A DNA stretch of 5,196 nucleotides. It comes from Flaviramulus sp. (lineage in GTDB: Bacteria > Bacteroidota > Bacteroidia > Flavobacteriales > Flavobacteriaceae). Below, piece by piece: positions 1-5,196 of the stretch (position 1 is the first letter of the stretch; each line of letters begins with the position of its first letter). The translations under genes were made by a program, and so were the position numbers. The DNA lies in NCBI GenBank assembly GCA_023255235.1, contig JALRJA010000242.1, forward strand, positions 1 through 5,196. The letters run 5' to 3'. Below the pieces are notes generated by a model. It saw only the letters and a program-made list of their open reading frames with translations, ran no database searches and was not told where the DNA came from.

Positions 1-961
1 GCAATAATTCTAAATTTATTTTTGTTTTTCCTTTAATGGCATTATCTAACGGTGTTAATTCCATTTTTCCGTTTAATAACCCCACCATATAGTTTGTTTT
101 TCCTTCTAAAATAGATTCTACGGCTTTAACACCCATTCTGCTTGCTAAAACCCTATCAAAACAAGAAGGTGCTCCGCCTCGTTGCATGTGCCCTAAAACA
201 GAAACTCTCACATCATAACCTTCCATGTTTTCATCAACATAGTCTTTTAGTTCAAAAATATTTTTTCCAATTTTATCGCCTTCTGCTACTATGACAATAC
301 TTGAGGTTTTTCCAGATTTTCTGCTTCGGTTTAAAGAGTCAACCAATCTATCTAATCCTAAATCTTCTTCGGGGATTAAAATTTCTTCAGCTCCACCGGC
401 AATTCCGGCATTTAATGCAATGTGACCAACATCTCTTCCCATAACTTCAACAAAAAACAACCTGTTATGAGAACTCGCTGTATCGCGTATTTTGTCTATG
501 GCATCAACAACAGTGTTTAAAGCTGTATCAAAACCTAGCGTGTGTGATGTGCCAACAATATCATTGTCTATGGTTCCAGGAATTCCCATAACTGGAAAAC
601 CAAACTCACGGTTAAAAATAAGAGCTCCGGTAAAAGAGCCATCGCCACCAACAACTACAAGACCATCTATATTAGCTTGAACTAAATTATTGAAGGCTTT
701 TTGCCTGCCTTCTTTGGTTCTAAACTCATTAGAACGTGCCGATTTAAGTATGGTTCCGCCTTTGTTTATTATACCTTTAACGCTTCTAGCGTTCATGTCT
801 TTAAAATCGCCTTCAATTAAGCCTTCATAACCTCTATAAACGCCAACGCACTGTACATTGTGAAAAGCACACGTTCTAACTACCGAGCGTATAGCTGCAT
901 TCATGCCTGGCGAATCGCCTCCTGAAGTTAATACTGCTAATTTTTTTATAGTTTTTGACAT
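1..961 (-). CDS. pfkA: ATP-dependent 6-phosphofructokinase, 3' end cut by window edge
   Basis: Cytoplasmic glycolytic enzyme that phosphorylates fructose 6-phosphate to fructose 1,6-bisphosphate with ATP. The translation from ATG at 961-959 starts MSKTIKKLAVLTSGGDSPGM and stays open to the left edge, giving 320 residues. Family members have about 320-330, so probably fewer than ten are missing. Visible motifs are the GGDSPG nucleotide loop (residues 14-19), SAR (74-76), GGDGS (105-109), PGTIDND (128-134, with D132 at the catalytic-base position), SSHNR (163-167), EVMGR (172-176) and GHMQRGG (257-263), which binds sugar phosphate. Gly in GGDGS and in PGTIDND, rather than the Asp and Lys of pyrophosphate-dependent enzymes, points to ATP as donor. 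The start is well supported because the conserved N-terminal strand follows at once; the leader is A/T-rich without a Shine-Dalgarno sequence, as is usual in Bacteroidota. It lies 115 bases downstream of the TamB-like gene on the same strand. Confidence 0.98.
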   Translation of the reverse strand, partial: MSKTIKKLAVLTSGGDSPGMNAAIRSVVRTCAFHNVQCVGVYRGYEGLIEGDFKDMNARSVKGIINKGGTILKSARSNEFRTKEGRQKAFNNLVQANIDGLVVVGGDGSFTGALIFNREFGFPVMGIPGTIDNDIVGTSHTLGFDTALNTVVDAIDKIRDTASSHNRLFFVEVMGRDVGHIALNAGIAGGAEEILIPEEDLGLDRLVDSLNRSRKSGKTSSIVIVAEGDKIGKNIFELKDYVDENMEGYDVRVSVLGHMQRGGAPSCFDRVLASRMGVKAVESILEGKTNYMVGLLNGKMELTPLDNAIKGKTKINLELL

Positions 962-1076
962 TAAATTTTTTATTTAACCCCGTAAAATTACTAAACAAAT
1001 AGTACATATCTAAAGGATTTACAGTAATTTATACCAGACTTTAAAACTACAACGTTTTAGTTGATAAAAAAAGGGT
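962..1076. other. AT-rich spacer between the TamB-like gene and pfkA
   Basis: This 115-base spacer runs from the TamB-like stop to the pfkA start and has no coding potential that I can support. On the minus strand it could hold the pfkA promoter. The nearest match to the flavobacterial pattern (TTG, then about 17-23 bases, then TAnnTTTG) is TTG at 1052-1050 and TAAATTAC at 1031-1024, spaced by 18 bases. Its -7 box is imperfect, so I do not call it as a promoter. A small inverted repeat (1042-1047 with 1054-1059, loop of six) has a six-pair stem with one G-C pair, too weak for an intrinsic terminator. Co-transcription of pfkA with the upstream gene therefore remains possible. Confidence 0.6.
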
Positions 1077-4000
1077 TTATTTTTTTGAAGCAGGCTTTAC
1101 AAGTATATAATTTGGCAGAGCTGTGTTTTGTTTTTCTTCTTTTAATTCTTCTGAAGCTTCAGATTCTTTTTTTTGGTTTTTAAAAAGCCTTTGTATAAGT
1201 TCTTTAAAGGTATTAAAATCTACATTATATGAAAGCCCTAAACCTTGTGTATAACCAATTCGCTCACCAAAATTTTGGATGCTGTTTTCTCTATTAAATA
1301 CTTTGGCAGTTAAAGTACCTTCTTCGTTTAAAAGAAAGCTAATTTCTACGTCGCCAGCAATAACGGTTTCTGAGGCTCCACCAACAGGCACACCAACTTT
1401 TCCGTTAATAAGTACACGGTCACTAATTTGTGTTTGAAGCGTTACACCTACTCTATTATCTGTTTGATAGTCTGGCCTGTTTTGGCCTGCTTCATAGTTT
1501 ATACCAATATTGAGTTTACTATCGTCACTTGTAAATATACTATTTATTATACCATTGAGTCGTTCTGCTATGGTTCCTGATGGACTTAAGTCGTCAAATC
1601 CTCTTGAAAAAGCTCCTGTAGCTACTAGTAATAGGGCTTGTCTATCACGTTCGTCTTTAGATTCTAAAAGGTAATTAAGCTCTGATTTTATATTTGAGTT
1701 TACATTAGGAAAATTAAAACTAAATTCAGGGTCTGGTTGTTCTAAATCGCCTGTTAAAGCTATATTTAGTTCAACAGGAATGCTTCTATTTATTGGATTA
1801 TCTAATAAGGGTGACGGGTTTGCTTGTGTTTTATAAATAGCTAACATATTTATTCTTGCTTTTAAAGGGTCGCCCTCCCAATTTAGGGTTCCTCCGGGTT
1901 GCACCATAAAGGCTTTTTGAATAATGCCGCCATAGGCAAAATTATAAACGCCTTCAAATACCGCAAAATCTCCCCACATATCAAATTTACCGTTGGTATT
2001 AATTTCTACCAATAACCCTCCTTGACCGCTTCCTTTTAGTGAGTGCCCGGTGTTTTTATCTATAATAATTTCAACTTCGGCATCTTGAGTCACATCTAAA
2101 TCAAAGTCTAATTCTATGCCTTTTATGTCATTAAAAACTAGGTTACTGCCTTCTTTTTTGGCTTCTTTTTCTTCTTTAGTTATAAAATGGATATAGGAGT
2201 TATCACCAAAAGATTCGGCATCATTTAATGGAATTTTAAATACTGTACCACTTTTTGTTTCTGCTACAACACTAATTACAAGTTCATCGGTTGGACCAAT
2301 TAATGTGGCATTTCCGCCAATAAAACCCGTACCGTAGTAAAGAGATTCTTCGGTTTCTTTGGTATCTAAAATTAATAGTCTGGATGCTGATATGTCTAAG
2401 CCTAAATTCCATTTTGAAAAATTTACATGACTTAACGAACCATTTAAACGCCCTTTAGAATTATATTTTGTATCTGTTAACTGTATGTTATTAAAAACAA
2501 ATGTTTGGTTTTTTAAAGTTATAGAAGCATTATTGTTAAAATTATAATCTACATTTAGATAAGGTATTCCCATACCTGCTTTGTTTAGGTTTAAATTGCC
2601 GTTAATGTCTGGTAGTTTTAAATTTCCAACAACGTTAACATTGCCTGTAATGTCGCCTCGTATATTGTTTAAAACGCCGTCTAATAGTGGGTTTAAAGGA
2701 GCTAAACTAAAGTTGTTAAAATTTAACAATACATCTATTGTTGATTGCTCGCCCATTACATACACATCGCCTTTTGCACTAAAGGCTTTTGATGTATCGC
2801 CTTTAATATTGGCATCAACCTTATAATTGGTTAGGGTTTCATTTCCTGTTATGGTAGCATCAAAAGAACCTAAAAGGAAATTATTAACCTTAAAATCATC
2901 AACTACAATAGTTGAGTTTGGTAAATAACTACCGTTTTTTTGTAAAATATCTAGTTTCCCATTTACATTTCCTGATAGCGATAAGCTATCTATGTCGGGT
3001 GTTATTTTAGCTAAATCTACATTGGTGAAATTAAGCTTTATATCTTTTTGAGTAGAATCTTTTAAAAAGCCTGAAAGTCTTATTTCTTCGTTATTATGAT
3101 TGATTTTAAATTTATTAATATTAAATTTTGTTAGCTTTTTATCAAATGCGATTTTATGAAATTTGTCTTCCAATTCATTGATATTCCATTTGGTGTTTTT
3201 GATAGTAACATCCGATTTTTTAAACCCAATTACAGATTCACTTTCATCGTTTATAGTGTGGTAAAAACTAAGGTTGAAAATATCGTTATTGTTTTTTCCT
3301 CCTTTAAACTCAGAACGCATAAACAGGGTATCATTTACTGTTACATTAATTAAATTAAACTTTGAAACATTATAGTATTTGGTGTTTAAACTATCTATTT
3401 CAATAAAGGTATTAAATACAGGGTTACTGTTATCTACTTGCAGCTCTATATTGCTTGCAAAATGGTTTAAAAATTTAATTTCTGGTGATTTAAAAGTGAG
3501 TTTAAACCGTTCTTCTTTACTTTCAACTCTACCGCGTATGTATGTGTTTTTGCCAAGTTGAATTTCTGGAAAAATAGCTTCAACAATTTTATTGTAAATT
3601 TTAAAGTTAAAATCTATACTCTGATTTTCTTTAACCTTATGAGGTTTATAGTTGGTGTAAATATACCCTATGGCGTTTTCAAATAGTTTTTTTAAATCTT
3701 TGAATAAAAATTGCCCTTTTAGTTCGCCTTCAATAATATCTGGAGAGTTAAAGGCTATATACCTAATGTTATCTTGAAATCTTGAAGACATATAAAAAGC
3801 ATCAAAATAATAGGTATCGTTTTGATTTTTATAAACTGTATTTTCAAAGGTTAATTTTCCGAAGGCATCATCATAATTGCTGCTATTCATATTCATTTTA
3901 ACCTTACTTGAAAAATTTGAAATACTGTCTTTTTTTACAAAATTTAGTGCTTTTAGATTGGCATAATTTACTTCTGCTTCAAAATCATATTTTTTTATTT

Positions 4001-5196
4001 TTTCTGAAAAATCAATTAATCCATTAAAATTTAAGCTCAAGTTTGGGTCGTTAATAAGTAGATTTCCATCAAAAATTTTATTTTTAATAGTACCTGCTAC
4101 TTTTGTTCCTTTATAATTATAATCATTAAATTCTATTTCAAAAATGTCGCCTTTTACTTGTGTATTTAGGGTTTCTGGAATAAAACCTCTACCGTTTACT
4201 GTGAAATTTAAAGAGCCTATTCCTACTTTTGGGTCGTTTAAAAAAGCACCAAAATTAAATTCTTTAAAAATGATGTTTCCTTTGTAGTTGGCTTTATCTA
4301 TTTCCTTTATTTTATTGATTTCAAGATTAGAATACACAAAACCCAAATCTGTATTAATATCAATATCTGCAATTATATTATTGGCTGTTATTTGTGAAAT
4401 TCCCGATATGGTAAAAACGCCCAATTTATTAAACGACGTTGGTATAGCTTCGCCCAAAATGTTGGGTAGCAAGGCTTTTAAATTGCTATATGTTGATGTT
4501 AAATTTGTAAAGTTGCCATTCATATAAAAATTATTGGCTTCTTTATTAAATAAATTTTCAAAACTTATATTCCCATAAACCAAAGTGTTTGTATTGGTTT
4601 GTAGCTCTAAATTTTTGGTTTGTAAATTATTTAAAGTACCCGATAGATTTACACTAAATTGAGCAGATTGGTTGTTACCAAACTCGTTGTAAAATGAATT
4701 GAGTTCATTTAAAAATATATTGGAATCTTTAAAACTTGCTTCAACTTGAACCTTATCTGTGAAATATTGCAGGTCTTCTCTTTTGTATAAAAATTTTAAT
4801 TTACCGTTTAAAACCGATTTTGGGGTTTTAATTTGCAAATTATCAAAAGTCATATCAGATACGGTGTATGCAAAATTTGTCATCATATTTTTAACCTCAA
4901 CACCTCTACTGTCTTTAAAATTTAGTGTATTAATTCTGGCACTTACATCACTAGCGTTAATTAAAAAATTGGTGGCATTAATATTTAAATTTTCTAAGTG
5001 CAGTATTTTTGATGTTTCTTTATTGTCGTCTGATAATTTAAATATGCTGTTGTAAATAGAAACATCACTAGATGATAAAAGAAAGTTGCTCTTTTCTTTT
5101 CTGGGGTTATCATCTTCAAATTTATTTACAAAAACATCTAAGTTTGTTATGGTTTCACCTTGGTAGGTTTTAATATTAAAAAAAAGGTTTTCAATA
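1077..5196 (-). CDS. tamB: TamB-family (DUF490) envelope biogenesis protein, 5' end cut by window edge
   Basis: Large TamB/AsmA-like protein, expected to be anchored in the inner membrane and to span the periplasm as a long beta-structured groove. In Proteobacteria TamB works with the Omp85 protein TamA, and related proteins carry lipid to the outer membrane. The frame is open from the right edge to TAA at 1079-1077, giving 1372 residues. The ATG at 4886 is internal: 103 more codons precede it without a stop, and they resemble the N-terminal region of flavobacterial TamB proteins as I recall them (for example NLDVFVNKFEDDNPR). The true start and N-terminal membrane anchor lie outside, probably about 100-150 residues upstream. 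The body is a long series of amphipathic beta-strand repeats rich in Asn, Leu, Phe and Lys. The C-terminal TamB domain covers roughly visible residues 955-1330, with GGTLNWEGDP at 1101-1110 followed by the AxYxTxA and PVELNIALTGDL stretches. A charged tail follows. No frameshift is seen. Family assignment is firm; the exact cargo is unknown. Confidence 0.93.
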   Translation of the reverse strand, partial: IENLFFNIKTYQGETITNLDVFVNKFEDDNPRKEKSNFLLSSSDVSIYNSIFKLSDDNKETSKILHLENLNINATNFLINASDVSARINTLNFKDSRGVEVKNMMTNFAYTVSDMTFDNLQIKTPKSVLNGKLKFLYKREDLQYFTDKVQVEASFKDSNIFLNELNSFYNEFGNNQSAQFSVNLSGTLNNLQTKNLELQTNTNTLVYGNISFENLFNKEANNFYMNGNFTNLTSTYSNLKALLPNILGEAIPTSFNKLGVFTISGISQITANNIIADIDINTDLGFVYSNLEINKIKEIDKANYKGNIIFKEFNFGAFLNDPKVGIGSLNFTVNGRGFIPETLNTQVKGDIFEIEFNDYNYKGTKVAGTIKNKIFDGNLLINDPNLSLNFNGLIDFSEKIKKYDFEAEVNYANLKALNFVKKDSISNFSSKVKMNMNSSNYDDAFGKLTFENTVYKNQNDTYYFDAFYMSSRFQDNIRYIAFNSPDIIEGELKGQFLFKDLKKLFENAIGYIYTNYKPHKVKENQSIDFNFKIYNKIVEAIFPEIQLGKNTYIRGRVESKEERFKLTFKSPEIKFLNHFASNIELQVDNSNPVFNTFIEIDSLNTKYYNVSKFNLINVTVNDTLFMRSEFKGGKNNNDIFNLSFYHTINDESESVIGFKKSDVTIKNTKWNINELEDKFHKIAFDKKLTKFNINKFKINHNNEEIRLSGFLKDSTQKDIKLNFTNVDLAKITPDIDSLSLSGNVNGKLDILQKNGSYLPNSTIVVDDFKVNNFLLGSFDATITGNETLTNYKVDANIKGDTSKAFSAKGDVYVMGEQSTIDVLLNFNNFSLAPLNPLLDGVLNNIRGDITGNVNVVGNLKLPDINGNLNLNKAGMGIPYLNVDYNFNNNASITLKNQTFVFNNIQLTDTKYNSKGRLNGSLSHVNFSKWNLGLDISASRLLILDTKETEESLYYGTGFIGGNATLIGPTDELVISVVAETKSGTVFKIPLNDAESFGDNSYIHFITKEEKEAKKEGSNLVFNDIKGIELDFDLDVTQDAEVEIIIDKNTGHSLKGSGQGGLLVEINTNGKFDMWGDFAVFEGVYNFAYGGIIQKAFMVQPGGTLNWEGDPLKARINMLAIYKTQANPSPLLDNPINRSIPVELNIALTGDLEQPDPEFSFNFPNVNSNIKSELNYLLESKDERDRQALLLVATGAFSRGFDDLSPSGTIAERLNGIINSIFTSDDSKLNIGINYEAGQNRPDYQTDNRVGVTLQTQISDRVLINGKVGVPVGGASETVIAGDVEISFLLNEEGTLTAKVFNRENSIQNFGERIGYTQGLGLSYNVDFNTFKELIQRLFKNQKKESEASEELKEEKQNTALPNYILVKPASKK

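Noticed and set aside
492..680. Plus-strand ORF of 62 codons
   Set aside because: It lies wholly antisense to the conserved core of pfkA (GGDGS to SSHNR region), and its product is Ser/Pro/Thr-rich with no recognisable domain; it is a shadow frame.
1024..1052. Possible flavobacterial-type promoter for pfkA on the minus strand (TTG, 18 bases, TAAATTAC)
   Set aside because: The -7 box lacks the TTTG end of the TAnnTTTG consensus, and such partial matches are common in AT-rich spacers; transcript data would be needed.
1042..1059. Inverted repeat that could be a terminator for the TamB-like gene
   Set aside because: The stem is only six pairs with a single G-C pair, and the minus strand has only a short, broken T run after it; it is expected by chance in such AT-rich DNA.
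2581..4527. Four further plus-strand ORFs of 60-81 codons (2581-2826, 3156-3353, 3379-3561, 4288-4527)
   Set aside because: All lie inside the TamB-like gene on the opposite strand, have no recognisable domain, and the minus frame runs unbroken through each.
4759..5055. Plus-strand ORF of 98 codons, the longest antisense frame
   Set aside because: It is antisense to the continuous TamB frame, including the part upstream of 4886, and its Leu/Ser/Lys-rich product mirrors the AT-rich beta-strand coding on the other strand.
1077..5196. A novel giant repeat or adhesin-like surface protein
   Set aside because: The C-terminal region with GGTLNWEGDP and the following beta-strand pattern is characteristic of the TamB/DUF490 family, so this is a known family and not a new system.

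Overview
The window is AT-rich, and both of its genes read on the minus strand. The protein sequences and the pairing of a very large TamB-like gene with pfkA suggest a marine-type member of the Bacteroidota, most likely the family Flavobacteriaceae. The A/T-rich leader of pfkA, with no Shine-Dalgarno sequence, fits this. The genus cannot be fixed from this stretch.

Layout in transcription order (right to left): positions 5196-1077 hold most of a very long TamB-family (DUF490) envelope gene. It is cut at its 5' end by the window edge and ends in a TAA at 1079-1077. A 115-base AT-rich spacer follows (1076-962). Positions 961-1 then hold pfkA, an ATP-dependent 6-phosphofructokinase. It has its true ATG at 961 but loses its last few codons at the left edge. 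Together the two genes fill about 98% of the window. No RNA gene, mobile element, CRISPR array or convincing repeat was found.

The two products do not share an obvious pathway. TamB-like proteins span the periplasm and support outer-membrane biogenesis (protein insertion or lipid traffic), while PfkA is a cytoplasmic glycolytic enzyme. Their shared direction and short spacer would allow read-through, but the link is probably inherited gene order rather than a functional system. I see no previously undescribed system here. The points worth a second look are modest: the apparent TamB start at 4886 is internal, one effector-site position of PfkA seems altered, and TamB has a charged C-terminal tail.
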